Position numbers and translations under genes: made by a program
Notes under the pieces: generated by a model
Told to the model about the DNA's origin: nothing
What the model saw: the letters and a program-made list of their open reading frames with translations, nothing else
Database searches by the model: none
IMG/VR virus record: IMGVR_UViG_3300023500_000011
Location: 1-40,097 of that record
Source: a virus
DNA length: 40,097 bases
Strand: one strand, 5' to 3'
Shown: positions 7,021-16,330 of the stretch, piece after piece
How the letters are laid out: each line of letters starts with the position of its first letter
How positions within the stretch are numbered: position 1 is the first letter of the stretch

Positions 7021-8831
7021 TGACTACTCTTACCAATTCATTAGACCAGAACTTTGAGTTCACTAATAACTTGGTGGTTCTGATAAATGGCGTATATTTT
7101 GCAAAATACCAACCAGACTCAGGCCTCACAATCGATTCTGACAAGCTTTTAGTCAATGGCGCTAGCATTAACCCTACCCAAATCGACTTAAGAAGAGCGA
7201 CAACTCAGATAAATTCAACTACTGTAAAGATATTAGATGGCACTGACGACGATGATTTTGTCTTCTCGGCTTTCATGGGCGCTGATGAAAATGCTTTGAT
7301 AGGCTCGTCTATTGAGGTGTTCTTTGGAAGGGTCGGAGAGAGCATACCTTTCTCCGAATATATCCAGATAAGCAAATACATAATAAATGGCATTTCAAAA
7401 AGTAATGGGTTTTACACTGTTAAAGCCAAGTCTCAAGAAGACAGAACTTTGACATCCGTTTTTGAAGAACAAGGAACGCTAGACGCTTCTATTAACTCCT
7501 CTGTTCTTAGTGTTGACGCTGATACGATTGACGACGATTTCCCTGCTTCAGGTATTATAAAAATAGACTCTGAGCATTTAAGTTACAGCTCAAAATCTTT
7601 TCTAGCGGGTATAACGACTTTCACAATTGCAGCCAGAGGGTTTTTGCAGTCAGTAGCTGATTCACATACAGCAGGGGCCCAAGTAAATTTTGTCGAAAAG
7701 ATAGAGGGTAATCCTATTGACTTGATTCTCCAATTGCTTATATCTTCAGGAGGCGGCGGAGTTTACGACGTCTTAAACGACGGAGCAGGCATTGATAACA
7801 CTCTCGTGGACATCGTAGCTTTTGAAGCTATACGAGATACTTTTTTTGCAACTGATGTATTTACTCTTTATGGCTCAGATATTTCTAAGCTGATATCTTT
7901 CATAGAAAAAGAATTACTAGTTCCTAATAACGTTAGGATAATAAAAAATTCTATGGATAATTTAATAAGTTTGGCCCTATTAGACCAGTCAGATTTAACC
8001 GCAGCTGTCCCTGAAATTGACGACGCGGTAACTCTCTTAGATTCAGCAAAGTGGTCTAATACAAAAAATGGCCTGCAAACAGTTGTAAAAGTTCAATGGA
8101 ACTGGATAGAAGGTTTGCGAAAGTATACAAGGTCAAAAACTTTCAAAGCTGACGCGGATATTCTAGCGGTCTTCGGAGAAGTAAAAGGGCCTAGCTTAAA
8201 ATTTAAAGGAGTTCAAGAAGCCAACAACGGCACGACAATAGCGGCTGACAGAGCTACAAGGTATTTGTCAAGGTTTGCAAGCCCTCAAGCAACAGTCAAG
8301 CTAAATGCTTTTATGACCACCTTTAGCCATAACGTAGGCGATAAAATAAGAGTGTCAGCGAAGCACCTTCCGCAAGAAGGGGGAAGCCTTGGTATGAGTT
8401 CTATTTTAGAGCTTGTCAATAGATCGGTAAATACTTCTACGGGAGTCGTAAAGCTTGCGTTTAAATTTACATCTTACACAAATATAAGAAGTGGGCTGTT
8501 GTCGCCTTCTCCATTTTTAGATTTAACTATAACCTCGCAGAAAACTTTTGAGGTTCCTGATGGCAGTTGTTACAAAGCCGGGTATGTTTTAAAGCTTTGG
8601 GACTACGCAAACGCGGCTTATTATTCTGACGCCGCGAATGTTGTTGAAGCTGTTTCAGGTAACTTTATAACCATGACAGACAATTGGAGTACTATTTTAA
8701 CTGCCAATGCTGTATTATTTTTTGCAGACTATGATGAAGCGAATGAAGAACAAAAAGCTATATATGGATTTACTGTCGGCGATACAAACTTTTTTGCTGA
8801 TGGTTCTAAAGGCTACCAAGTAATTTTATAA
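7020..8831 (+). CDS. Tail tip / baseplate hub protein
   Basis: 603 aa from a GTG at 7020 overlapping the preceding TAG, with AGAAGGG seven bases upstream. A segment at about 180-220 (IIKIDSEHLSYSS, then FTIAARGFLQSVADSHTAGA) matches a motif often seen in central tail proteins of siphophages: an Ile-rich strand, Glu, Tyr-Ser, then an Arg-Gly and a His-Thr-x-Gly-Ala. Around it are beta-rich hub-like regions. It lies between the distal tail candidate and the long fibre gene, as a hub should. It probably forms the tip that holds the fibre. Confidence 0.55.
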   Translation: MTTLTNSLDQNFEFTNNLVVLINGVYFAKYQPDSGLTIDSDKLLVNGASINPTQIDLRRATTQINSTTVKILDGTDDDDFVFSAFMGADENALIGSSIEVFFGRVGESIPFSEYIQISKYIINGISKSNGFYTVKAKSQEDRTLTSVFEEQGTLDASINSSVLSVDADTIDDDFPASGIIKIDSEHLSYSSKSFLAGITTFTIAARGFLQSVADSHTAGAQVNFVEKIEGNPIDLILQLLISSGGGGVYDVLNDGAGIDNTLVDIVAFEAIRDTFFATDVFTLYGSDISKLISFIEKELLVPNNVRIIKNSMDNLISLALLDQSDLTAAVPEIDDAVTLLDSAKWSNTKNGLQTVVKVQWNWIEGLRKYTRSKTFKADADILAVFGEVKGPSLKFKGVQEANNGTTIAADRATRYLSRFASPQATVKLNAFMTTFSHNVGDKIRVSAKHLPQEGGSLGMSSILELVNRSVNTSTGVVKLAFKFTSYTNIRSGLLSPSPFLDLTITSQKTFEVPDGSCYKAGYVLKLWDYANAAYYSDAANVVEAVSGNFITMTDNWSTILTANAVLFFADYDEANEEQKAIYGFTVGDTNFFADGSKGYQVIL

Positions 8832-8841
8832 GGGGAATATA

Positions 8842-11800
8842 ATGGCAGATTTTGAAACGATTGCGCCGGCTCAAGTAGACGCGAAATCACCGATCAACCA
8901 ACTACTAATGTATGGTAACGCGTCTTTAAGTAAAGGCGGGGTTAAATTTAATTTTGACGCGCTTAGTGACAGGGTTATAGCTCTAGAAGCAGGCGGAGGT
9001 GGTGGCGGTGGCGGCGCTAGTGATACGGGCGCGATAGGTAAAATTATATTAGGCGGCGAAACTAACGAACCTATTTATTGGAAGAGACGTTTTCACCCTT
9101 TACAGCATATGTTAAATGCTGATTCTAAAAACCCAAGCGGCTTTGACCCTGAAGGAAAAAGTTTAAAAAATGAGCTTCTTCAGTTTATTCAAAGTAACGA
9201 TGCGGGGTTATCAATTTCCGCTGACAACAATACCTACCTAGGTCAATTATTAGTAGTAGCTAAAGGCTCTTCAATATCGTTTAAGATTAAAAAAGGGGTT
9301 AACTTTTTTAACTTAGGCACGACCAACACTATAGCAAGCGCTGATAATATAACGGTACTTATAGACGGCCAAACCCCGTCAAGTCTCGGCTTAATTGATG
9401 AAAATGGCAACGCCGCGCCTAACACTTATAGTATAAACTCAGCTACTATATTATATCAATCTAGTAAATTTTTCTATGGTTTAAACAGTGAAAGCCACAC
9501 GGTACAGATAATCAACAACGACTCGGCATCTAAAGTATTAGAGTTTGACTTTATTGAAGTAGGCTTTAGATCAGAAAACCCGACTATAGATGAATCAATT
9601 CATATTAACGCAGGTAAGGCTTCTATAAGAGGCGCTAGCACTGCTTTCCCTGATTCAGAATTTAGCTTTGGAAAAACTGAATTGAACGGGCATACAGGCG
9701 CTATAGTTTGTGATACTGCGGGGGTGTTAACTAAATTAGATGGAGAATCTCCTGCTATGACCCAAGCTAAGCCCGAAGAAGCAGTGACATTTAGTTCCCC
9801 AGTAACTCAGTTAAAAGTTAAAAACAATTTTTACTTTCCTGCTAACGGTATTTGTCTTTTATCTACTCCTTACGGAAACCATCATTTATTTTCTTATACA
9901 GGAAAGACGGACACAGCGATACAATCACATAGTTTAGACGCCTTAATATGGCAGTCGCAGCCTACCGAAGACTTTACACCTCTAGCTGGCTTTGGGAGTA
10001 CTAGCGTAGGCACTGCTACTGGCGATCTTAATATTAACTACTGGGGTACTGCCCCTATATTAATTGACTCTACTAATAACAAACTAGATTTTAAAATAAC
10101 TATCGCTGGCGTTACTACGACTCACGCCGCGACTGTTGCTAACGGTAGGTACGCAGCGGATTTAGTTCCTATAGAAGAAGCTGTAAGGTCGGCAATGCAA
10201 ACGGCTAAAGCGATACATGGAGAGTATCATTTAAAATATAACGATACTTCTCAGCTTTGGAATATTTATATTGAGGATGAAGAGGTTGAAAATTTTGAGT
10301 TACTTTTTTCTTCAGGTGTAAATGTAGCTAATTCAGCGCATACAACTTTAGGTTTTTCAGGGACAGATTTAACGGGCTCAGGCTCTTATCTAGCTACTAC
10401 AGAAAAGCAGCATTTATGCTGTAAAGTTCTTGAAAAAGATGTTTCTTATATGCATGTTGAAGACCCTAGAATAAAATATTCCGCTACTCAAACCTTAGGG
10501 AGTGAAAGTAATCTACGGGACATTTCTGATAAGTTAAATTTACCTTATAGGCATATGACGGGAGGGGTGATGGTTCAGATTTTCCCTGATGACGATTGTT
10601 GCGCGTTAGAGCTTAATTTTATTGTTGATGACCAAGCTGCAATGATGACAGTGCAAATTGATGATGGCCAAGCTTTGTATTTACCCCAACTAGATAGAAT
10701 ACACGCCCTGTCTACAACAGTTAGAGGGTCGATTGTTAGTTGCATTGTATCTTTTCCTAAAGGCTCTAGAAAAATAACTATTAGAAATGAAACCGATGTG
10801 GAGTTTTCTATTGGCGCGGATGCAACTAACAGGTTGATTTTTGCAGGCGCTAGGCAGTATTTTAATAGACCTTCTTATGAGAAATTAACTCTATCACAAG
10901 CAATTATAAAGACCTTAGAAGTCTCCCCCATAAATTTATATGCGACTATGTATGGCCATAACGGTGGAGTCTTATATTCTCCTGCTGCGCAAGATGATAA
11001 TGTAAATACAGTTGCTGAAACTGGGTCATGGGCGGGTTCTTCTTGGTTTGGTTTTAATTTCAATGATAGGGAAACATCTACAATAAATGATTATGTTGAT
11101 TTTAATATAACACTTATAGGCAACGGCGGCGGGTTCTTCTTAAGAACTATGAATAGGTCAACAGATGGAACTAGAAAATGTGCTATGTTTGTATCTCAAG
11201 CGGCTATAAATGAGACAACAGATAGGGTTTCAAACTTCCACAGTAAATGGGTGTCTGATGTTAATGACCAAGATGGCATATATTTATTGGGCCTACCTTC
11301 AGGAACTTACAATATAAGATTAAAAAATGAGTTTGCAGGCAGATTTGTATGCCAAGGTTTTGGGGTAGTAGATACTGTAGAGCCACAAGAAAATGCAAAC
11401 ACTATTTCAGATATTAATAATACAGGGCAAAGTATTTCTTTTCCTATAAATGTAAAAAGAGAAGTAATACAACAAGACAGCAGCAAAATAGTACCTGCTT
11501 GGCTTACAAGGTCAGGCTATAAAGAAGGTAATGTTGGGCACGTTAATTATAGTTTAAACTCTCCAATTTTTGTAAACCATGATGACATTGCGGCCCTTAA
11601 AAATGCTGATGCCGATGCTTATTACGCGTATATGAGTGAAGGCATACTAAATGCTGCTGTATCAATATCAGGGTTTTTTAAAAGTGTAGTATTAAAAACA
11701 GGCAATTTGTCGGGGCATGATGCTTTATCTCAAGCATTTATAAATGGCGTGCAAACTTTAAACACCTTTTCTTTAGCAGTACAGGTTAAAGGTGGTGCCG

Positions 11801-12408
11801 CCCCTACAAGTACTGCTGAATCATTTACCAACTTAAATCAGAAACTATTTAAGTTATCTTGCACGCATAACGCAGGTTTAGTTTTTAATATTTCAGACAC
11901 TAGAGGCCTAAAAAATAACGCTGTAGTGATTCTTGATGATGGCGCTAATAAAGAAAAAGCGGTGCTTGGTTCTTTTGTTGTAGGTGTTAGCTACACAATA
12001 AAAAAGGCGCTGACTACAGTTATCGCTGCGAACGTTGTTAACATAGAGTTTCAAGGTTTCCACAACTATAAAATTGTGACCGGAAGTGCGAGCATTTTTG
12101 TAGCTAATTGTTTTGAGTATGAGCCCTTAAAAATATCCCCCTCTAAAGCTCTACAAAGATCAGCTTTAGAGTTTGAATACGAAAAAGTTTCAATAACCCA
12201 TGATTATATTAATAACGACGATCTTTATTACCCCGTGCATAGCGACGGTGTTGTGGGTAACTGGGCAACATCGACTATTGAAAAAATAAAAGGTGATGGG
12301 CTACTTTATGACTTCCCACAAGATTTAAAGAACGTGCAAGGAGCAGGCGCCGTCAAAATAACAAGTGAACGAGTAGTACCAGTAATTAATGAACAGGAGC
12401 GATTTTAA
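8842..12408 (+). CDS. Large tail fibre / receptor-binding tip protein
   Basis: 1188 aa, the longest protein. A conserved-looking N-terminal 50 residues, likely the attachment to the hub, ends in an eight-Gly linker. A long Ser/Thr/Asn-rich, beta-strand-rich body without strong motifs follows, as in host-recognition fibres. It sits at the end of the tail module, just before the lysis genes. GGGG-A ribosome binding site at 8832-8836. No chaperone autoprotease motif or glycosidase motif was recognised. Host-range role is inferred. Confidence 0.6.
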   Translation: MADFETIAPAQVDAKSPINQLLMYGNASLSKGGVKFNFDALSDRVIALEAGGGGGGGGASDTGAIGKIILGGETNEPIYWKRRFHPLQHMLNADSKNPSGFDPEGKSLKNELLQFIQSNDAGLSISADNNTYLGQLLVVAKGSSISFKIKKGVNFFNLGTTNTIASADNITVLIDGQTPSSLGLIDENGNAAPNTYSINSATILYQSSKFFYGLNSESHTVQIINNDSASKVLEFDFIEVGFRSENPTIDESIHINAGKASIRGASTAFPDSEFSFGKTELNGHTGAIVCDTAGVLTKLDGESPAMTQAKPEEAVTFSSPVTQLKVKNNFYFPANGICLLSTPYGNHHLFSYTGKTDTAIQSHSLDALIWQSQPTEDFTPLAGFGSTSVGTATGDLNINYWGTAPILIDSTNNKLDFKITIAGVTTTHAATVANGRYAADLVPIEEAVRSAMQTAKAIHGEYHLKYNDTSQLWNIYIEDEEVENFELLFSSGVNVANSAHTTLGFSGTDLTGSGSYLATTEKQHLCCKVLEKDVSYMHVEDPRIKYSATQTLGSESNLRDISDKLNLPYRHMTGGVMVQIFPDDDCCALELNFIVDDQAAMMTVQIDDGQALYLPQLDRIHALSTTVRGSIVSCIVSFPKGSRKITIRNETDVEFSIGADATNRLIFAGARQYFNRPSYEKLTLSQAIIKTLEVSPINLYATMYGHNGGVLYSPAAQDDNVNTVAETGSWAGSSWFGFNFNDRETSTINDYVDFNITLIGNGGGFFLRTMNRSTDGTRKCAMFVSQAAINETTDRVSNFHSKWVSDVNDQDGIYLLGLPSGTYNIRLKNEFAGRFVCQGFGVVDTVEPQENANTISDINNTGQSISFPINVKREVIQQDSSKIVPAWLTRSGYKEGNVGHVNYSLNSPIFVNHDDIAALKNADADAYYAYMSEGILNAAVSISGFFKSVVLKTGNLSGHDALSQAFINGVQTLNTFSLAVQVKGGAAPTSTAESFTNLNQKLFKLSCTHNAGLVFNISDTRGLKNNAVVILDDGANKEKAVLGSFVVGVSYTIKKALTTVIAANVVNIEFQGFHNYKIVTGSASIFVANCFEYEPLKISPSKALQRSALEFEYEKVSITHDYINNDDLYYPVHSDGVVGNWATSTIEKIKGDGLLYDFPQDLKNVQGAGAVKITSERVVPVINEQERF

Positions 12409-12893
12409 TGAAATACCTAGTTAAAAAAATTGTATCAGGCGAAGTTGTTAGCTACCAAGTAAAACAGTCAACAGACGCCAAACACCGGCCTAGGGGTGGG
12501 GGCTACTTATTTTTAGAGACTGATTTAGATTTAATCTCGCCAATAGTAGCCACAGATGCTAAAGGGGGGTTAATACTTATAGAAGACCCTACAAAAGATT
12601 TAGAACGCCAAGTGACAGGTAAGTACCAAGAGATGGTGGCTGATGTCTACGCTCAAATGCTTATTGTCTTTGGTACTAAAAACGATGTGTCAGCTTCAGC
12701 TTTTGCGGCTACTTGGGAGGCTATGAAAAAGAGGCCTACAAATTACGTTGATGTTGATTTAGGTTTAGTAGATGAAGCAGCCGTAACAGCTTTTGCGGGC
12801 TCCAAGCTTTCAGCTTCCGACGCTTACGGAGTTTTTAGGCTAAAAAGAATTGCGCAATATCAATCAGAAAAATCAGCTATATTAGGAGTTTAA
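12408..12893 (+). CDS. Fibre-associated hypothetical protein
   Basis: 161 aa. ATG overlaps the stop of the fibre gene (TAATG), implying coupled translation. The N-terminal half is beta-like, the C-terminal half helical with an Ala-rich end. Position and size resemble the small proteins that follow fibre genes, some of which are assembly chaperones, but no diagnostic motif is visible. Confidence 0.4.
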   Translation: MKYLVKKIVSGEVVSYQVKQSTDAKHRPRGGGYLFLETDLDLISPIVATDAKGGLILIEDPTKDLERQVTGKYQEMVADVYAQMLIVFGTKNDVSASAFAATWEAMKKRPTNYVDVDLGLVDEAAVTAFAGSKLSASDAYGVFRLKRIAQYQSEKSAILGV

Positions 12894-12895
12894 TT

Positions 12896-13489
12896 ATGTG
12901 GAGATGGCTTAAAAGATTATTTAGAATAGATCATTCTAAACCTTCAAGGACTTATGAAAGTCATGGAGAAGAAACGAGTAGCAAACCAAAGTTCAAACCT
13001 GCTTGGGGTTTTATAATCCCTCATACAGCTAAAGCAGGTGGAGCGGCTAACCCTGATAAAACTTGGGACGAGTATCAATACGGTACTGCTATGGCTCCTC
13101 AAATCGGTAAGCCTTTTGCTGATAGAAATAGCGGAGGAGTTAAAGGCGCGGCTAAAAATCTAAAGCGTAAAGGGTGTAATGCTAGCCTGGAGGGCCATTT
13201 GAATTCTTTCAATGGCCAAGTGCAAGGAGCTGAGATTTTAGTACTGAAAGGGGACGATCTTTCTAAGTATTACGCTGAGTTATTTTTAGCCGCTTACAAA
13301 GCTAAATATCCAGGTAAAAATATCCGGGGCGTCAAAGAAATGAAAAAAGGTGGGCGTGGAGCTGGTAATTTAATAGCTGCTAAAAAGGCGGGTATGGAAA
13401 TTGCTCTTTTATCTGAAATGTTTTTTATAGACTCTGAATGGATAACACCTGAAGAGATGGCTCAATTTTGGGCAGCTAACTTAAAATAG
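12896..13489 (+). CDS. Endolysin, N-acetylmuramoyl-L-alanine amidase (Amidase_3-like)
   Basis: 197 aa. The catalytic Zn ligands of Amidase_3 can be matched in order: His43 in FIIPHTAKAGG, Glu59 in WDEYQYG, His101 in LEGHLNSFNG (cf. the usual S-x-H-x-N), and catalytic Glu174 in LLSEMFFIDSEW (cf. usual LVE-x-G-F-x-x-N). It would cleave the amide between MurNAc and L-Ala in peptidoglycan. The basic N-terminus (MWRWLKRLFR) is not a normal signal peptide. It may be a short amphipathic tag. It opens the lysis group. The usual second-sphere motifs are divergent, so I call it Amidase_3-like rather than certain. Confidence 0.75.
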   Translation: MWRWLKRLFRIDHSKPSRTYESHGEETSSKPKFKPAWGFIIPHTAKAGGAANPDKTWDEYQYGTAMAPQIGKPFADRNSGGVKGAAKNLKRKGCNASLEGHLNSFNGQVQGAEILVLKGDDLSKYYAELFLAAYKAKYPGKNIRGVKEMKKGGRGAGNLIAAKKAGMEIALLSEMFFIDSEWITPEEMAQFWAANLK

Positions 13490-13498
13490 GAGAATTAA

Positions 13499-13750
13499 AT
13501 GAAGGACAAGTTACTAAGAATGATTTTCAAGTACATCAACATCAAAGGTTTGTTACTGGACTTGATTGACAATGTTTTAGAAGAAGCAGTTATGAAAGCC
13601 GTAAAGAAGTCAACGACTAAAATCGATGATGCTTATGCTCCAATCTTTTACCCTATCCTAGAAGTTGAGCTTTTAAAAGTGATTGATGAAAAGCTTGATA
13701 TTGAAAAGCTTTTAGGTTTAAAAGATGAAGCCACTGAGCCAGTAGCTTAA
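13499..13750 (+). CDS. Small lysis-region protein, unknown
   Basis: 83 aa, alternating hydrophobic and charged helices with no clear membrane segment. AGGAG ribosome binding site at 13489-13493. Its TAA overlaps the ATG of the next gene (TAATG). Place between endolysin and lipoprotein suggests a lysis-group member, but holin or anti-holin function cannot be shown. Confidence 0.45.
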   Translation: MKDKLLRMIFKYINIKGLLLDLIDNVLEEAVMKAVKKSTTKIDDAYAPIFYPILEVELLKVIDEKLDIEKLLGLKDEATEPVA

Positions 13751-14016
13751 TGAGTTTTTCAAACTTCATAAAAAGAAATGAGGGCGTCTTAACAGACGTC
13801 CTCAAATCTATTATTCTCAAAGCTCTTAAGATGCAAGCTACTGGTGGGATTAAGGGTTGGCTGATTAGACTTATAGTAAAAGAATTTACTGAAGAAGTTA
13901 TCGAAGTCATAAGAGTTACTATTGGCTATGTGGAAATCAAGCACAAGTTAAAGGACACAATCAATGAAGAAAATAGAGATGAGGCTACTGATAACCTTAA
14001 TGATATTATTAAATAG
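13750..14016 (+). CDS. Small lysis-region protein, possible holin or inner spanin
   Basis: 88 aa. A moderately hydrophobic central part (about 15-60: VLKSIILKAL, GWLIRLIVKEF, VIRVTIGYV) could be amphipathic or membrane-associated. The end is charged and helical. The next gene, a lipoprotein, starts inside its 3' end in another frame, as outer-spanin genes overlap inner-spanin genes in many Gram-negative phages. No clear single transmembrane helix, so the role is uncertain. Confidence 0.4.
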   Translation: MSFSNFIKRNEGVLTDVLKSIILKALKMQATGGIKGWLIRLIVKEFTEEVIEVIRVTIGYVEIKHKLKDTINEENRDEATDNLNDIIK

Positions 14017-14299
14017 TTGCGGGTCAGTTACAACTTACCGGCCTAGTATCTACGGCCATGATTATGCTCAAAGAGAAATCATCACTCCTGAAACGCATGT
14101 CAGGATTTCTTGCGGAGACCAGGAGTTCAATAAATATGTTTCAGTAAGCTTAAGCGATCTTTCAAAACTTGCTATCATTTTAAAAAATGCCAAGGTTCCA
14201 AAGAAAGTAAGAATTTTAGTTGAAGGATTTAGTAAAGAAGTAAAGCTGAGAAAAAAGTTACAAAATTTTGATGGGTTTTCAAACCCGGCAGTCAGATAG
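13964..14299 (+). CDS. Lipoprotein, possible outer-spanin-like
   Basis: 111 aa. The N-terminus MKKIEMRLLITLMILLNSCG has a basic start, hydrophobic core and a lipobox-like LLNSC with the cysteine at 19, predicting lipid anchoring. The remaining 90 residues are charged and lack the Pro-rich body of classical Rz1 proteins. The gene starts 53 bases inside the previous gene in a different frame, and ends the lysis block just before a terminator. Together these suggest an outer-membrane lysis factor, but a superinfection-exclusion lipoprotein is also possible. Confidence 0.5.
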   Translation: MKKIEMRLLITLMILLNSCGSVTTYRPSIYGHDYAQREIITPETHVRISCGDQEFNKYVSVSLSDLSKLAIILKNAKVPKKVRILVEGFSKEVKLRKKLQNFDGFSNPAVR

Positions 14300-14324
14300 G
14301 CCGGCTTTCGCCGGCTTTCTCTTT
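14298..14324 (+). terminator. Rho-independent terminator ending the late block
   Basis: GCCGGC (14300-14305), loop TTTC, GCCGGC (14310-14315), then TTTCTCTTT. G-U and A-T pairs extend the stem by two. It directly follows the lipoprotein stop and sits between convergent late (+) and early (-) blocks. On the minus strand no T-run follows, so it mainly serves the late transcript. Confidence 0.85.
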
Positions 14325-14592
14325 AAATATTCTTATCAATAAATCTAGCAAAAGCCATCTCGTCCCACTTTTCAGTGTTAGGACATGACCACATGCCTGC
14401 AGTTCCGTACTCGTTAGAGATACCTGTTACCATTAACTTCATATCATGCTTCTTTGATAATCCCGCAATAGCTTCTTTTATGTCTACGTTCATAGCTTCG
14501 ATCGCTTCTTTCTTTTTCTCTAAAGCGATTTCCCCTTCTTCAGCTTTAGCCATCTCTTCTGGTGTCATTTCTTCTGGTGTTTCATTGGTCAT
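14323..14592 (-). CDS. Acidic hypothetical protein, last early gene
   Basis: 89 aa. The N-terminal 50 residues are Glu/Lys/Ala-rich and helical (MTNETPEEMTPEEMAKAEEG). The C-terminal part has one Cys and two Trp. TAAGGAG lies upstream, where the TAA is the stop of the preceding small gene. No family recognised. Confidence 0.55.
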   Translation of the reverse strand: MTNETPEEMTPEEMAKAEEGEIALEKKKEAIEAMNVDIKEAIAGLSKKHDMKLMVTGISNEYGTAGMWSCPNTEKWDEMAFARFIDKNI

Positions 14593-14602
14593 TCTACTCT
14601 CC

Positions 14603-14770
14603 TTACTTTGGGACGGGTCGTCCTCGGTGTTTAATTGTTGTTTTAAAGTTCTTCCCTTGAAAAGAATACAAAACTACTAAACCCTCAGGCTTATCTAAAT
14701 AGTCTAAGAGCTTTGACCCTGTAGGGATATGCTGTTGTATCTTTACAAGAATCTTATTTCTATTTTGCAT
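14603..14770 (-). CDS. Small hypothetical protein (55 aa)
   Basis: ATG at 14770, with AGAGG upstream, gives MQNRNKILVKIQQHIPTG and on to RPVPK; TAA at 14603-14605. It overlaps the HU gene end by 11 bases and its stop is part of the next gene's ribosome binding site, the same tight packing as its neighbours. Basic, no cysteine, no domain recognised. Confidence 0.6.
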   Translation of the reverse strand: MQNRNKILVKIQQHIPTGSKLLDYLDKPEGLVVLYSFQGKNFKTTIKHRGRPVPK

Positions 14771-15062
14771 TTAAACCTCTTTCAAAAGCTTTAGAAGGCC
14801 TAAACTTAACTACGTTCTTAGCTGGTATATAAATCTTTTCCTGGGTGCTTGGGTTAACCCCTTTCCGGCCAAGCCTTTCTCTCTTTGAAAAAGTTCCTAA
14901 GCCCCTAAGCCTTACAGTTTCTCCCGAGTTAACTGTTTGTTTAATTTTGAGCATCACCATGTCTATAACTTTGTCTACTGATTTTTTAAGTAGAGGTGTG
15001 TTAGATAAGTTTAACTCGGTGTAAATCTCGTCTACTAATTTTGCCCTGTTTAAGCCGCTCAT
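14760..15062 (-). CDS. HU/IHF-family DNA-binding protein
   Basis: 100 aa, normal HU length. N-terminal helices with Leu-Val-Asp-Glu-Ile, then GLGTFSKRERLGRKGVNPST and a beta arm with PAKNVVKFRPSKAF are the family signature, including the arm-tip Pro region (VNPST) that bends DNA. A phage-encoded HU may compact DNA or assist replication, recombination or packaging. Its ATG overlaps the stop of the upstream small gene by four bases. Confidence 0.93.
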   Translation of the reverse strand: MSGLNRAKLVDEIYTELNLSNTPLLKKSVDKVIDMVMLKIKQTVNSGETVRLRGLGTFSKRERLGRKGVNPSTQEKIYIPAKNVVKFRPSKAFERGLNAK

Positions 15063-15220
15063 TTCAAAACCTCCTTCTTACACTTTTGAAACTTACGGAT
15101 AAGCGAAACCTTATCAATTTTTCTAGTTCCATAAAGTGTGCAAGCTGTCAACTTTGTACGCTCCACTTTTGTAATATTTAAACTAGCTATAACGCTAATT
15201 ATAAAAAGAATCGGTGTCAT
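15059..15220 (-). CDS. Small exported or membrane protein (53 aa)
   Basis: ATG at 15220 overlaps the previous stop (ATGA), and its TGA (15059-15061) overlaps the HU ATG, so both ends are coupled. AGGGAGAG lies upstream. MTPILFIISVIASLNIT is a hydrophobic signal or anchor; the rest is basic with two cysteines (C27 and C47). It fills what would otherwise be a 154-base gap. Function unknown. Confidence 0.6.
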   Translation of the reverse strand: MTPILFIISVIASLNITKVERTKLTACTLYGTRKIDKVSLIRKFQKCKKEVLK

Positions 15221-15639
15221 TCTAATCTCTCCCTATATTGTAAAAGCCCGTCAGGGCAATCTACGTGGTTTAAAATATCTTTGAGCCCTGAGTATTTATG
15301 TAGTTGTACTATTCTATCTTTATAAAAATCTCTTTCTAAAGTTAGCCTATAGGAGTTAGACCTTATCTTTGAAACAGTCGCCTCTACTTCTTGGCGAGCT
15401 TTTACCGTGCGCTTAAACTTAGCCTTTAACTTCTCATAAGCTAAAGCCAGTTGATTATTGTTAGCTTGGGCCACTTGCTTTCTAAGCCTAAAAATCTCCG
15501 CTCGAAGCTCCTGCTTCTTTTCGTAATTCTGTTTTTGAATTCTGCGTATCTCTGCTTGATGAAACTTTTCAGCGCTAGAAGCGCCTTTATTCACTAGCTC
15601 CTGATCTTCTAAAAAATTTGAAAGAGCATCGTCTTTCAT
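15217..15639 (-). CDS. Coiled-coil hypothetical protein
   Basis: 140 aa, almost wholly helical and rich in Lys, Arg, Glu, Gln and Ala from about 20 to 115, with heptad-like Leu/Ile spacing. One Cys near the C-terminus (DCPDG). It overlaps both neighbours by four bases. No family recognised. A structural or DNA-bound adaptor role is possible but unproven. Confidence 0.55.
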   Translation of the reverse strand: MKDDALSNFLEDQELVNKGASSAEKFHQAEIRRIQKQNYEKKQELRAEIFRLRKQVAQANNNQLALAYEKLKAKFKRTVKARQEVEATVSKIRSNSYRLTLERDFYKDRIVQLHKYSGLKDILNHVDCPDGLLQYRERLE

Positions 15640-15980
15640 AGAAGCTCATCAATCTTAACGCCTTCGGTATTAAACTTGCGGCCTTTAAGCCTAGACAAAA
15701 TAAAAGTAGCTCCCATGTGAAAGCCACCTCCATCAGGCGACTCATTTTTAAAAAACTGAACTAGCTTAGGCCCTACTAGTTTGTTGGTCTTAAGCCATCT
15801 CATCATGTCTGGCCATTCTTTATAGTTAGACTTTATAAAAAGAAGAGCCCCAAAAGCTTCGTTGTCGCCGTCCCAAAGGTGCTCAATAACTTTCCTAAGA
15901 CCTGCAAGCTCTCCAGCTACAAACTTCATCTGTAATTCTTTCGGGTTGGTATCTGATAGCGTGCGCTTAGTTCTGTCCAT
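15636..15980 (-). CDS. Hypothetical early protein
   Basis: 114 aa, soluble, mixed composition with several Trp (EHLWDGDNEAFGALL; EWPDMMRWLKTN). The GGAG upstream is about nine bases from the ATG. It overlaps the previous gene's end by 14 bases. No motif ties it to a known family. Confidence 0.5.
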   Translation of the reverse strand: MDRTKRTLSDTNPKELQMKFVAGELAGLRKVIEHLWDGDNEAFGALLFIKSNYKEWPDMMRWLKTNKLVGPKLVQFFKNESPDGGGFHMGATFILSRLKGRKFNTEGVKIDELL

Positions 15981-16320
15981 GGCTAATAACTCCTGCTTTA
16001 ATCGCTCCGGAACTCATAACAAATTGAGCAAGCTCATTCATTAAAACCAGAAGCTCAGCGTCTCCTTGAAACAAATCAACTTTTCTACCGAGTAAAGTGT
16101 GTATAGCTTTGATCGTTGCCGACAAGTCTAAAGTACTTTGGGTTAAAGCATCATTTAAACTTTCGTACTCTTCAGCCAAAGCATTAGCTTTTTTAGCCAT
16201 TGCAATCGCTTCAGTGCTGGCCATTGTCAGTTCGTCGATTACGCCTTGAACCTTTTTAATAACTTCCTTAGCTTTTTCAGGATTTTGTAAGCCTTCTGCT
16301 AAATCAATCTCTAAAATCAT
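15967..16320 (-). CDS. Helical hypothetical early protein
   Basis: 117 aa from ATG 16320, chosen because AAGGAG lies seven bases upstream. A TTG at 16338 would add six residues but has no such site. The chain is Ala/Leu/Glu-rich and helical, with a likely coiled coil at about 15-75. No family recognised. Confidence 0.5.
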   Translation of the reverse strand: MILEIDLAEGLQNPEKAKEVIKKVQGVIDELTMASTEAIAMAKKANALAEEYESLNDALTQSTLDLSATIKAIHTLLGRKVDLFQGDAELLVLMNELAQFVMSSGAIKAGVISHGQN

Positions 16321-16330
16321 AAAACTCTCC

